DNA from: Magnolia sinica
Lineage: Eukaryota > Streptophyta > Magnoliopsida > Magnoliales > Magnoliaceae
Direction: 5' to 3'
Length of the DNA stretch: 64,000 bases
NCBI RefSeq assembly: GCF_029962835.1
Contig: NC_080588.1
Span: forward strand, 65,372,001-65,436,000
The notes beneath the pieces are model-generated. The model ran no database searches. It was not told the origin of the DNA and saw only the letters and a program-made list of their open reading frames with translations. This document shows, one piece after another, positions 44,625-56,636 of the stretch; the first letter of the stretch is position 1; each line of letters opens with the position of its first letter. Both the position numbers and the translations under genes were made by a program.

Positions 44625-45340
44625 AATCTTTTTATTATTTTTTCAGAGCACACTGATTCATATTAGTTTTGGAGCCATCTGATACAGGCACCAATACTGA
44701 TATTTGAACCATGATTGTAATTTTCAACCATGTTCTATGAAAGCCAGAGATGGCCCAATAAGATGGTTAACCTTGATTGGGGATGAAGGGCCTGAAAGGG
44801 CTTTGGCTCAAGGTGATTAGGAGAGAGATGAAGTCACGCAAACTTATCGAGGGGTTGTTTTGATGCCTGTAAAATCTTTAAGTCGTAAAGGAATTATACA
44901 CATAAAGTGTTTACAGCCTGTTCTGTTTGGTTTTAAGCTGTAAGTTGTTTACAAATAAATAATTGATTGTGTTTGGATATTTGTAAATTGTTTACTGCCT
45001 GTAATTGGGTATTCACACCCGACAGAGCTTGGGGAGGTAGGTTCTATAAAATTTTCAAATGACATATAAGGGCATTATTTAAGATGGATTAAAGCTCAGG
45101 GCGGATCCTTTTGCTAAACTAAGCATTAAGTGGGCCACTAATTCAAATTCCAATTTACAAGGAGAAACTACTAAATATAAATAGTTAAATATAAAACACA
45201 TTGTAAAAAAAAACACAATTAACCATATGTCTTCCGTAATCCAGTTGCAAAACAACCCCAAAAAACCACATTTAGAAAAAAAAATCTATGATGGAATGTT
45301 CTTGTCTAGCCACATTTCTAAGATTAGGCTCAATGTTAAG
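44620..45340. other. Intergenic, no gene recognised
   Basis: Anonymous AT-rich DNA. The final part (45288-45358) opens with ATGATGGAATGTTCT and reads into the LINE. With the LINE removed the frame would meet a stop soon after (GCAAGGTAG at about 47031), so it is not called a gene. Confidence 0.45.
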
Positions 45341-45352
45341 AAGAAACTTGGA

Positions 45353-46762
45353 TAAATTCGCAGACCATAGTCTCATCTTTTCCGAAGCTAATACTGAAAA
45401 GATTCAGAATCTGCGTACAGTCATTCAATGTTTTGAGGTTGTATCGGGCCTCAAAATCGATCTGGTCAAATCCAAAATGTTTGGAGTGAATCTGGAGAAG
45501 CAGGAAGCTTCTGTTTACGCAAATATGCTTGGTTGCTCCTCAGGATCTTTCCCATCAACATATGTTGGCCTCCCGCTCTGCATCGGTTCTCCTCCAACAG
45601 TTCAATGGGAAAAGGTTGTAAACCGATTTGAAAAATACTTAGCAGCCTGGAAATGTAGGTTCCTATCTTTAGGAGGCTGTCTGACGCTTATAAAGGCAGC
45701 CCTTTCCAATTTGCCCGTATATTTCATGTCCTTATTCAAGTGCCCATCTTCTGTTTTAGATTCTATAGAGAAGCTAAGACGAAATTTCCTTTGGAAAGGT
45801 AGGAGGGAGAGGAGGCGGTTTCACCTAGTGGAATGGATGCAAGTGTGGAAGCACTTTAAAGATGGTGGAGCGGGCATAAAGGATCTAAAATCTATGAATC
45901 AAGCCCTTCTTGGCAAATGGATCTGGAGATTGGGCTCGGAAAATAATAGTTTATGGAATTCTTTAATCACGTGCAAGTACGGCAGATCAAAAGGGGAGTG
46001 GTAGATGAAAGACTCGTCATTATACAGATCCTCGGCTATTTGGAAAGACATTCTTCAGATGAAATCAAGGACCATTCAAGGTATTAACTTTGAGTTAGGA
46101 AAGGGTGACAGAATTCTGTTCTGGTTCGACAAGTGGCTGGGTGAACCCTTGTTGAAAGATAGGTTCCCAAATATGTTTCGGGTGGCGCCTGACCAGGAAG
46201 TATGGGTTGCTGATTGTTACTCGATTCTTAATGGCAAGATGGTGTGGAATCTTCAATGTAGAAGGAATCTCCAAGACTGGGAGATTGAGGAATACGTGAA
46301 TCTGAGTCTTCTCCAAACCAATTGAAGGAAGACAAAATTATGTGGAGAGCGGAAAAATCGCTTCAATTTACAGTCAAATCCCTTTACAAGATGCTTCGCT
46401 TCAACCTTAACTCTCCAGCTGATCAGATCTCTCACCAGGTTTGGTCCTACTCTGCTCCTCTGAAAATTCTGATTTTTGGATGGCTGGTTGGGAAAAGAAA
46501 AATTCTTACAGTGGACAATTTGAGAAAAAGAGGGATGATCTTACCTAATGTTTGCCCGTGCTGCATGGGGGAAGCAGAATCGACTGATCATCTTTTGATC
46601 CACTGCCCTTATATAGCTTCAATCTGGGCGGATTTTCTGAAGCGCTTTAATATCAGCTGGTGTTTTTCGGAGTCAATGGACCTTCTCTTAAAAGCCTGGC
46701 ATGGAATCAGAATAGGAAAGAGAGAGACTAGATTGTGGAGGATGGCTATCCTAGCAATCTAG
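45353..46762 (+). pseudogene. LINE ORF2 C-terminal relic (RT thumb region and zf-RVT)
   Basis: It reads FADHSLIFSEANTEKIQNLR at the start; the catalytic box of active LINEs is FADD, here FADH. It continues with SGLKIDLVKSKMFGV, YVGLPLCIGS, FLSLGGCLTLIKAALSNLPV and FLWKG. The first frame ends at a TAG (46002-46004) where a Trp is expected. The next frame reads IWKDILQMKSRTIQGINFELGKG and FWFDKWLGEPLLKDRFP. A frameshift at about 46322 leads to the zinc-binding tail VCPCCMGEAESTDHLLIHCPY (zf-RVT, CxxC..H..C). A late TAG (46760) ends the last frame. Inactive. Confidence 0.9.
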
Positions 46763-47002
46763 TGGGTTGTTTGGGCAGAGAGGAATAGCTGATGTTTTGA
46801 GAACTTGTCTAATTTGGCTGAAGTTGTGACAGTAAAAGCTAAATGATCGAATGGGCCTCTCATGTAGATATGTTTAGGGATTTTGATTTTCTTTTCCTTG
46901 AGGTGTAGCTTGTTTCTGCTTTCTCAGCAGTCTCTCACTTCTCTTTTGTTTCTTTTTGCTTTCTTTTATTATAAATCGTTATCTTTCAAAAAAAAAAAAA
47001 AC
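45359..47002 (+). mobile_element. 5'-truncated L1-type LINE with 18-bp target duplication
   Basis: The perfect 18-bp direct repeat AAGAAACTTGGATAAATT flanks it (45341-45358 and 47003-47020), and the 3' end is a poly(A) run (46988-47001). The copy begins within the reverse-transcriptase catalytic box and holds only the C-terminal part of ORF2. Truncation at the 5' end, poly(A) and a long duplication are the marks of target-primed reverse transcription. 1,644 bp. Confidence 0.93.
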
Positions 47003-47020
47003 AAGAAACTTGGATAAATT

Positions 47021-48240
47021 TGGTCGCCTCGCAAGGTAGCTGGAGGACTTCTATATTATAATCATCTTCAATGGTTGCAAGATTTTTTAAACTCCTCCCA
47101 TACCTTTCTCGACAATTCCATTTTTTTTTTTCCATTATATATGTCGATTGTGTCGAAGTGGTGGCCCAATCCTTACATCACAACCCCATAGGACGTCAGT
47201 TTCTTTTGTCTGTCTGTCTCAGAGCTGATGTTCCTACATTTAGAGGAGAACTTCACCCGACTTGTTTAGCTTGCGAATATGTCTCATTTTTCCTTTCTTT
47301 TCCTGTCTAGTACCTTCTTGATGGTCGGTTCGGATCTCACACCCATTTACCACGTGTACTAAAAGTGATCACTTGATAACTTAAGCAAAAAAAATTGAAA
47401 AGAATTCTAGCTTTCCCTATGTTAAAATCAGTTAATATGAACAAGATGAACAAACAAAAAGCCTTTATCCATTCCGGAATACAAGCTTGCACCCATTTTG
47501 CGGGCTGACTGATTGAATTTCAGAAAAAAATATTTTCCAAATCATGTTACGCATGAGGCCATATGGTACGACTATGTGTTTAATGCTAAAAATATATACA
47601 ATTTTTTTGTGGTATTCTCTATGCTTGGATACAAATATGGCCATTGTGTTAGAGATCTAGGCCATTCATCATGTAGATACACTGTGAACATGCCATGGGC
47701 TAAAAATGAAGTTGGTTCACTAATCAGGTAGGTCAGACTTGTATAGGAAAAATGGGTTGTTAGAGAAAAACTTCAATAATCTAGATTTAGTGTACATGTG
47801 TGGCTCACTTGATGAGTGCATGCCATGAGTTCGGGTATATGACATGTTCACAATATGAGCTATTTCATGAATAGCCTTGATATATGGAATGCATGTTATA
47901 TGAATGGATTTTTAATGTGTTTTGCCCCTAACATGTGGTTTTGCTCATTTAGCATGGGAAACGTCTTCAAATCCCTTTTGAAAGAAAAAAAAACTTTTTT
48001 TTTTTTTTGTTAATTGCTTTTGAATGAGCAATTAATGGCCACATCTAATCAAAATCAAAATTATGTCATTTGCAAACAACATACACCATGGGGTTTCGGA
48101 GTTTCTTAGTTGCATCGAGGAATTATTGCTACCCTTTGGAAGGCTATCGAGTGTTTAGAACTTTGTTATGCATAAACACGAATGCTTTCACATCACACAC
48201 TCAAAGAAAGTCAGGCTGAGTTGCTTTCATTAATATTTGG
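47021..48240. other. Flank of the LINE, no gene recognised
   Basis: A 79-codon plus frame (47071-47310) includes YVDCVEVVAQSLHHNPIGRQ and LRADVPTFRGELHPTCLA, which look protein-like. I cannot place them, and no intron structure is clear. The rest is anonymous. Confidence 0.35.
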
Positions 48241-48627
48241 AGTCACTACATTCCAAGTTGTCGTTTGGCACAAGCCTTAAGTACATCCCTAGAGGAAAAC
48301 CCTTGATTAGATGGTAAAATAGGAGTGGGAGTCCAGTTGCATGGCGTAGGACATCTTTTGGTCTTTGATTTTTCGTCTTCAGTGTCTAGAACCAACAGGG
48401 TCATGATGGCCTTGGCATACACGAGCGGTTGTCTCAATAACGTCATGGGGGCTCATATGCCAAAGATGAATAAGAGACCCCATTCTCTAGCTCTCACCAT
48501 GAGGTAATGAGGCTCTTTGCGCCTAGCATCGACTGTGAGGGGAGGGCATGTGTCTAATTATGGGCATCACTGTATGAGAGGTTTATCATGGGTTGTTTGC
48601 TCCCGTAGCCGTCTTGTAGGCTAAAGG

Positions 48628-49010
48628 AGAACTATGTGCCTATACGCAGATGTTGCTAATGAGTATGCGCTGGGGCACATAAATCGATCTCTTTAGCTCT
48701 TGGCACTTGACATCAAGGCTAACATTACAGGGTCTTAGTGCATGGCACAAGGCCTCTCCCCTTATCGGGGTCCCTAGTGCATGGTGTAGGGGCATGCCAG
48801 TAAAGGAGGCGGAGGGTTCAGGCAAGACTCTTTGCCTATACACAAATGTTGCTAATGGGTCCGCGCTTGGGCACAAAACTCGATCCCCTAGCGCTTGGCA
48901 TCAGGGCTCACGTCGCAAGGTTCTAGCGCATGGAGCAAGGCCTCTTCCCTCACTAGGGTCCCTAGTGCATGGCACAAAGGCATCCCAATAAAGGTGGCAG
49001 AAGGTTTGAG
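48628..49010. repeat. Tandem repeat, ~190-bp unit, two diverged copies
   Basis: Landmarks in order in each copy are TGCCTATACRCAGATGTTGCTAATG, GCGCT.GGGCACA, TAGC.CTTGGCA, AAGGCCTCT.CCC and GGTCCCTAGTGCATGG. They start at about 48637 and 48833. The repeats of AGCGCATGG/AGTGCATGG every ~45 bp suggest a smaller ancestral unit. The open frames on both strands (48640-48876 and 48707-48991) are products of the repeat. Confidence 0.75.
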
Positions 49011-50159
49011 CAAGTGAGGCTCACCTTATGAGTGTCTGTGCCTGAAGGTTCCAAAGTCCAAGGCCTGCTTAAGTCTCTCTCTTATGTCAATCTCGGTCTA
49101 TTATATGTATATAGTCTCTCTCTAAAGAGCGTCGAGAGTATTTTTAGGCATGTGGGCACGATTTTTCTAGTGCTTGCAGGGGTGGGTCTTTGCTCTTATC
49201 TTGGCAGTTTGCGGTGCAGAGCCTTTTGTTAGTTTCTCGCTTCCTCTTGACGACATGATGACATCATCATTTGGCACATAGTTGTTGGAGCTGGGTTAGT
49301 GTGGCACAATAGTGCTATTAGATGCGTTGGCGCCCATTTTGGCGAAGTACCAAAATTCATGTGTCAATAGGCACCACATACTTTGTCGGAGGAATACTTT
49401 TCCTCCATTCCTCTAGTGTTTTCTTTGGTTTTACAATATATTTGAATGACTTTGTTAACCAAAATAACTCAATATCTCACCTCTATTGGTATACCATCAT
49501 GTTCGAGGGGCATTTCTGCTTTCATCTTTCTTAAAGCTTCTTTCACTTTAGATATCCTAATCGTATGAAAGTGTCTATGGTCTCTGGCATCATTTGAGTT
49601 TATGTTCCTTCTATCCCCACGCTTTCGGTGTGGTTGTCATTTAACAACATCTAAAGATAGCTTCTCCACATTTCATTGATCTCATTGTTGTTTACTAGTA
49701 CATTCTGGTTATCGTTGTCAATGCATCTAACATGATCTAGGTCCCTACCCTTCATCTTTCTCAATTTTGCAAGTTTGAAGACATCTTTCTCACCTTCTCT
49801 TGTACCCAATCTATTGTAAAGATCATCACATGCCTCAAGTTTAGCCTCACTTACTACCTAGTAATATTTTAGGCATTTCTAAATTTTTCTAAATTTTCAT
49901 TGTTTCTAGTCCCGTCTAGGCTTTGAAGAAATTGAAAGTGCCTTGGTTTGTCAATTAGCATGAGTGTTGAGTCAGTCAGACTGCAGAGCCTCGTAGGAAG
50001 ATCGATCAAAGCGTCTGCCTCAACCGAATGTGTGCACGAACTCGCCACAGGTAAATCTAAGCCTCACATCCCATGTCCCAAAACACCAGGTAATTAAAAC
50101 CCTTAAAACAAATCAGAACATTATAAGGTTTTGAGTTAGAAAACTTTTTCAAAATTCAG

Positions 50160-51005
50160 AAAATCTCTAAGTTTTCTAGCTCTATCGATTTTATCGATAT
50201 ACTGATCAATATTAGTGACATGCGTTGTCGATGTCCTCGATGACTAAACGATATCATCGAAATGAGGACAAAATATGTCCAGCAACCACATACTCATTTG
50301 GACGGAATTATCGATGTATCGATATACCTATCGATATCATCGATATTCGAATATCGAGTCTATCGAAATTGACTCGATAAAATCGATAGCAGAGCATATG
50401 AGTCCCTATTTTTTCTAAGAAAAATCATAAGATTATCAATATATCGAGGTACTCGATATCATCAGAATTCAAATCTCGATGATATTGGAAGGCCTTCGAT
50501 GATATCGGTCTTGGACTCACAGATATCCAGCAAATATTTCAGGCTAATTTATCTTTGATCGAGGGGCACCCAATAGAATCGATATTCAAATATCGATGAT
50601 ATCGAGGCCGAGTCGATTGCATTGAGAATGGGCATAAACTGTCCAGCAAGCTTAACTGGAAAATCCTTTGGATTTATCAATGCATCGACCCGACTACCGA
50701 TATCATCGACATTCAAATTCCGATGATATCAAGTGTACCTCGATCATATCTGTTGACCTGAAATATTTCAAAGCAAGTCTCTCTCATTTTCAAATGTCGA
50801 AGAATCGGACCTTGTATCGATACTATCGGAGTTCGAAATCTGATGATATCGACACCGGTCTCGATTTCCTCGACCAGCTGGCAAAAGGTTTCAAATGCGT
50901 ATGACATTGAGTTCGTGTCATCGAGCGGCCAGTTGATGCAATCGAGAGTATACGCTCAATGATATCGACCCTGCCCGATGATATCGAACTCTGTCATAAA
51001 TGTGA
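50160..51005. repeat. Cluster of GATATCATCGAT / ATATCGAT palindromic motifs
   Basis: More than twenty occurrences of overlapping half-sites (ATCGATAT, GATATCATCGA, TCGATGATATCG, ATTCGAATATCGA) on both strands, separated by unique spacers. They fill the presumed U3 and stop about 30 bp before the TATA box. They are not a simple tandem array; spacing is irregular. Confidence 0.85.
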
Positions 51006-51034
51006 TCGTTTTATATTCGTTGGAACTTTTTGCC

Positions 51035-51042
51035 TATATATA
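51035..51042 (+). promoter_or_regulatory. TATA box of the Sirevirus-like LTR
   Basis: TATATATA in GCCTATATATAGAGAGC, immediately downstream of the palindrome cluster. Confidence 0.6.
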
Positions 51043-53235
51043 GAGAGCTTGTCTTTAGTTGCTGGTAGAGAAAGAAGAGAGTGCTTTTGAGTGTTTTACT
51101 TTAGATCATTTACCCAAAGCCCTTTCTCTTAAGGGAGTTCATCCTCCAATCCACCCTCATCATTGATATTCAATAGAGTGGATTGAGGAATGAACTTTCG
51201 CATTCAAGGATCCTCTAGCTACCACCTTAATAGTAAATCATTAAGCTGAGATGCCTTGAATGCATAGATGATTGGAATCGCTCTATCTTCCTTATAGGAA
51301 AATATTTAGAAGAGTAAGATTCCATCATAGCCATGACCCAACCCGTCGCCATCCATTGGTACATCTTCTGAGTTGCAGTTCAAGGAAGCAAAAGACTCTT
51401 CATTAACAAAGGAGGAGATCTTCGACAACGAGCTAAAAAGGACTCATCTGCTTATCTGTAAGTTATCAGAGTCCAGAGGACCCTTGTGATCATTCCTTTG
51501 TAGGATTGGGTCTAAGGTGTTTCTCACCCCTTGCAAGTCCTCTAGGAGGCCTCTGGTGGGAGTGTACGTAGTGGGTGCGTTGTGTTGACCCTTGCTCTGT
51601 GGAGAACATAAACAATTAGGGTCTTATGGAAGATCCTTGGCCAGTGTGCCTAAAAGTGGGTGCGTTGTGTTGACCTTTGCCCATGAGAGCATAAACAGTC
51701 AGCCTAGGTGTAGGTTGTAAAGGTTAAAGGTGAACCTGATTTAAAACCTTGGGTTTGGGGTGAACCGTGTGAAACCTCCTTAGTGAAATCCGGTACACTC
51801 AAGGGTTGAGTGCGGTTACCGGGAGTGGAGCTAGACAAGTAGTCGAACCACTATAAAAATGACTGTGTTTGAAATTGTTATTGTCATTCATTTGTTTATG
51901 TGATTTCCTTAAATACATTCATATCTGATTATATGAGATCACACTTTATACACACGCGCAGTCATATCCATCATAAACTAGTTTGCATATTGTTCATCTC
52001 TCAAATAGTTTGTGATTGGATCCTCTACCGGGCTTGGAAGCCAATAGAGTTACTCTTGAGTAATCCTAAAATATGCTTGTTGTTAGGATTAGAGTGATAG
52101 GATTTTAAATTATCATAAAATTATTAAAAAGTCCTATTCACCCCTCTCTAGGACATATTGGCATAGTCATACTTCAACTAAAGCGGTCTTTACCACAATT
52201 TCAGAAACATGAACATTTCCATGAATAGCTTTTTGTACATCGTCATTCCACCACCAAGTTTCCTTATATGATTGGCTTTCACTTTAGATACTCCTAAAAC
52301 ATCTTTTGTCACTTTCCTAATGCACTCAAGCCATCTCATTTCACATAAATTTACTTCTTGAATATTCCACTTTCCTTCTTCCATTAATTTATTTTTGAGT
52401 AACATTATTTTCTTTCCTTCTAAATTCCACCACCTAATTTTTGGACTCCTATTAGTTTCACTCCATTTCTTCCATCTCTTAATGTAAACATCCATAACTA
52501 GTAACCTATGTTGAGCAATTAGAGCGACTCTCTTAGTATAACCTTGCAATATCTAAATATTGATTATTCTGTTTTCCTAAGTAGAAAGAAGTCTATTTGG
52601 CTTCTATATGATCCACTTTTGAAAGTTATTAAATGTTCATCTCTCTTTTTAAAGTATGTGTTTGCTAGAGTTAGATTGTATGCTAGAGCAAAATCAAATA
52701 TAGCATCCCCCATCTCATTTCTTTTCTAAAAATCATATCCTCCATGTATGCTTTCATATCTTCTACTTTCTTTTCCTACATGATAATTTAAGTCTCCTCC
52801 TCTAAATACTCTCTGTTCAAAATTTCATTGCATTATTCCATCCATATCCTTTGAGAATTCTCTTGATTCTATCATCTAACCGTACTTGTGGCACATATGC
52901 AATAATAACATTGATTATCTTCTCTCCTAACACAAGTTTTAGTCAGAGAATCTTAACACTTGCTCTTCTAACATCTGCAACTTTATCCTTTACATCTTTA
53001 TAGACCACTATCCTTACCCCATTTCTATTTTTGTCCTCTCCTATATGCCAAAGTTTATATCCATCAATTTCTCTAATTTTGACCCCCTTTCACTTGTTCT
53101 CCTGAACGCAAGCTATGTTAACTCTCCTTCATTTCATCATATTTACTGTCTCCATTCTCTTATCTATCAATGTTTCTACATTGCATGTGACAAGATGAAT
53201 CCTATTCTACTGGACTATTTTCTGAGATATCATTA

Positions 53236-54874
53236 AAAAGAAATAATCCAAAGGTCAATACTATTGCTAGTTGACCAAGATGATACTGTTTGTGGCCAAA
53301 ACTTCCACCTTGCTAGAATAAATTCTTCTAAACCAGAGTAGGTCATTTAGACCATTCGTTCTCATCTCCAAGCATATCCCCTACCTTGAGTGGGCCTAGT
53401 TTTCCAAGTGAAGACTAGGAGCCCTTGAATCTTCTCTCCTACGCAAGAACTTCGAGCCTAGTTCCAAGTGAAGACTTGGATTCCTTGGATCTTCTTTCCC
53501 TTACATAAGAACTTTCTTCTCATTTGAGTTTGGTACACTCTCTTGGCCTCACAATTCCCACTCAAATTTAATAATCACTGGCGCCTTGTTCCTATATTTG
53601 TTTGTCAGTATCTTTCACCCAAAAAGAAGAAGAAAAGTTTGTCAGTCAGTTGCTCCACGTTTTTGGCCTCCTAGGGAAGAAAATGCTTTGTCAAAGTGGG
53701 GCCTATGGCTGGGGCTATCAATGGGTACCTGAATCCATGGGTATCCAAGATATTCAACCCAATTTTAATGTATTTGGATCCTAACCTTGTGCTGTCTAAT
53801 AATGAGGTCAGGTTCAAGTCCATAGGTCTAGGCTTGTTCAATAATCAAGCCGGATAGTGTATCTAATTGGGTGTCTATTGGGTAATCGAGAGTATGCATT
53901 AATAACCTTCTTCTTCTTCATCTTATGCCTCAGAATTTGATCATGAGGCTTGAATCCTCCATTATATTCCCAATACACAACAGGTACCCGAACCCGATCA
54001 GATTTGGTTCCATGTGTCTCCTCCTCCTTATCAGGATGGCATTTAGACTGCGAAGCCATCATACGTCAGACTAGATGTTAACATGGAGAAACCTAGAATG
54101 CTTTCACTTTCTTCTCCTTGAGGGATTTTTATGAAAGAATTCTTCAAAAGATCACCGAGAAATTGAAAAAATCCTTGCATGTTGTAATTTATGAGAGTGG
54201 CATCTTGGTGTATGGAAGGTAGGGCACGTGATAAATTTCCAAAATTCTTAGAAGAAAATTGGATTCACCTTTCTTTAGTTGAAAATATTTTTTTTGTGGT
54301 AATCCTCTTGGCACTGGAACAATTTTTGTTTTTTCCAAAAGCAACAGCACCCATTTTTTAGCGATGGGTTAATGAGGTGTTGAAAAGGATAAATTAGAGA
54401 AGTGCAACATCGATTTGCAAGATTTGTCGAATTTTGGTCCCAATTTTGTTGAATTTTGATATCAAATCCGTTAAGTAATTGACTTGAGAAATGGTTGAGG
54501 TGTTTTGCACGAGTGAGTTCGAAAAGCAATTTGTGGCATGTGATCCAACTTGCATATCGAGATCTGTGCCACTCATCATGTGGGTCCCACGATGAGCGTT
54601 CTTTAACACAAAAAATAGATGGACTGGTTACCATACATACCAGATGTGTATGTTTTAACTGTCCATTTCTCTCACACACATTTTAACCATTACTGCAGGC
54701 CATAGCACTTCTCAAATTTATCCGTCTTGTTATCTCAATAATACATCACTAAAAGGACTGAGAGTTAAGTGTTACTATGAAAAAATTCAAAATCCTTTGG
54801 TTCCAAAAGGATTAAGAAAAAAGGTACCAGGTTTTGAAGAAATTATCTTTAGTACTGAAAGGCTTCCCACAACC
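53236..54874. other. Intergenic, no gene recognised
   Basis: A short direct duplication of CTTGAATCTTCTCTCCTACGCAAGAAC-like sequence lies at about 53410-53515 (two units). 53710-54000 has GGGTACCTGAATCC/GGTACCCGAACCC words typical of a decayed hAT-type element. Open frames of 60-134 codons show no domains. Confidence 0.45.
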
Positions 54875-54969
54875 TAGGTCTGTCAACGCCAAACTTTGGA
54901 TAGGCCCAGCTAGAGCAGTTCAATATCTGTGCCTAAGACAACACTATGCTCGGCCCATCGACAACCCTA
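54875..54969. mobile_element. 95-bp hAT-type MITE
   Basis: Ends TAGGTCTGTCAACG and CGACAACCCTA (inverted TAGGGTTGTCG). Flanking octamers CCACAACC (54867-54874) and CCACAAGT (54970-54977) agree at six positions. Confidence 0.6.
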
Positions 54970-55601
54970 CCACAAGTAGAAACCTTTCAACACGAAGGTT
55001 TTGGGAAAAGATAAACTGGTGAACGTTTTTTTATTTGAAAGATAATAAACTGCTGAAACGTTTCCCACAGGCAACAACCAAAAAAGACCTTACTGTAATA
55101 AAAGGTGAATCCATTTTTTAAAAAAGATGGACAGAGAGCAAATCCATCGTTTGTCCACACATCTGTATGCAGAGTATGTGCCATCTTCATAAATTAAAAC
55201 AGCTGTGGATTTTTCTCAAAATTTCAGTAAAGTTTTATTGAGGATTTTTATTTTATTTTATTTTATTTTTTCCATAAAAACCATTTTCTTAACTTATCAG
55301 TGACAGTCTTTTTAAACCTGGCATATATGTATTATGTACAGATCCAAACCATTCTTCATGTGGGCCCAAACTTGCACATGATTATCAGATTGGTGTGGAT
55401 TCTGCGTATGGCAATCCAAGCTGTAGCCCACCTGATGATCGGTTCAGACCTATTTTTATGAAAGGCAACTCTCATAAATTGACAGAAGAAAGTGACAAAC
55501 ACCATAGTGTGACATGATTGCAGTTATGACTCTGGCAATGACGGCTGATGGTTGTCGTAATTCAGGTGAAGAATCATGGTGGCCTTACAAATTGCTAGAA
55601 C

Positions 55602-56636
55602 ATGGATCTCAGTGCCATTAAAGATGCATCTGATTGTGTTCCTGAGCACCAAAGGTTACCTTCCTTCAAAACCCAAGAAATGATTGATCAAATAGGCTGA
55701 AAATCAAATCCGCATTTTGTGAAAATGCAGTTGACAAGGACATAACCTCTCCTGCAGACCAAAAAATCATTCTCACAGAACTTAACGGAAAGCTGAACAA
55801 GTTGGGCTAAATATATCAGCTCAAGGGCCTGCAGAAGGAGCTGAATGCTGTGCTGAGCAAGTGTGTGAAGCTCCTTGATTAAGTCCTATCCCAACATATC
55901 CAAGGCAGGTTGACTTCGACATCATCACACAGTCAACCAGATCATCAGGGGCCACTTCTACAGGAAAAGACTGTTCAATCTCGGTGACTGCTTCGCAAAT
56001 GAGGCCCATGAACTGGAGCACATGAAGTCTCTGTTCCTTGAGATGCATTGGATACTTGATGCAATTAGGAATAGGAACCTGGGACCTGCAGTGGAATGGT
56101 TGGCCACCAATAGGACCAGGTCTTGCAGAATGGCTCGACCCTTGACCAGGGTGCAGTTTGCAGAGATACTGGAAGGGAAGCAAGGTGATGTACTCAACTA
56201 TGCTATGACTTGCCTGGCCCATTTGCTGAATTACACATGACTGACTTCCAGAAGCTCATAGCCTGTCTATTGTGGGTGGGGCAGCTAGAACATTCCACAT
56301 AAAGCAGAACTTCTTTCTCCAGCCCACTGGGAAAGGTGTTGCGGTCCCTACTGAAGTTGGCGACTTTTATGGTGGCTAACAAGCAAGAATGGCGCATCAT
56401 GTAGCAGTTATCTGTGCCGTTGGATCTGGGGAGTGAGTTCCAATTCGGTACAATTTTTGTCTGCCTGGTTTCTCATGATCAAGTGAGTGAAGAGAACCTG
56501 CCCATGCTGCTGCCCTGCAGCATGTGCTGTGCAAGCAGTTGATCTTGAAGCTGTTGAAGAGCAATGTGAGTATGTTTGAGTGTTTGCACTGCTTATTCAA
56601 GGCCACCTAGGCCAATGTAGGCAGCTCTACTTCTGA
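55602..56636 (+). pseudogene. RMND5/RMD5-type E3 ubiquitin ligase pseudogene
   Basis: It opens MDLSAIKDASDCVPEHQRL and SFKTQEMIDQ, and ends CRQLYF-stop, the usual first and last words of plant RMD5 homologs. Between them, in shifting frames, are HTVNQIIRGHFYRKRLFNLGDCF, LEMHWILDAIRNRNLGPAVEW (CTLH region), VQFAEILEGKQGDVLNYA and CLVSHDQVSEENLPMLLPC. Family members are RING subunits of the CTLH/GID ubiquitin ligase complex. Stops and frameshifts are frequent, and the RING is broken: the CGH of LPCGH is CSM. No introns are seen, which does not prove retrocopy because I believe plant homologs can be single-exon. The best remaining frame is 56022-56240. Confidence 0.85.

Larger units (their letters stand above)
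49940..52155 (+). mobile_element. Sirevirus-like copia LTR inserted in the RTE LINE
   Basis: The right end reads CCTATTCACCCCTCTCTAGGACA, the usual end of Sirevirus-type LTRs. Upstream of it are the characteristic words GGTACACTCAAGGGTTGAG and GCGGTTACCGGGAGTGG. Mid-way is a TATA box (51035-51042) preceded by an 850-bp zone of GATATC/ATCGAT palindromes. No gag or pol is present, so it is likely a solo LTR of about 2.2 kb. The left boundary (near 49940-49970) and the target duplication were not resolved. Confidence 0.65.
49350..53235 (-). mobile_element. RTE-type LINE relic on the minus strand, cut by an LTR
   Basis: The minus-strand order is endonuclease start (53235 down to about 52560), linker (52549-52190), interruption (about 52155-49940), then the region leading into reverse transcriptase (about 49930-49350). 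Readable pieces are GVRIVVYKDVKDKVADVRRA and IINVIIAYVPQVRLDDRIKR (endonuclease/exonuclease/phosphatase fold), then HRLLVMDVYIKRWKK and KIRWWNLEGKK. After the interruption come CDDLYNRLGTREGEKDVFKL and RDLDHVRCIDNDNQNVLV. These are the plant RTE LINE ORF words I know. Frames are broken throughout. Confidence 0.8.

Noticed and set aside
47071-47310. A gene exon ending YVDCVEVVAQSLHHNPIGRQ...LACEYVS
   Set aside because: It looks protein-like but I could not assign a family, find splice partners or show conservation, so it is only mentioned in the flank entry.
50160-51005. Possible CRISPR-like array (regular palindromes with spacers)
   Set aside because: Motif spacing is irregular, the motif is degenerate, the setting is a plant LTR U3, and CRISPR does not occur in plant nuclear genomes.
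55821-56222. 133-codon minus-strand open frame
   Set aside because: It is antisense to the RMND5-like pseudogene, which explains the region better.
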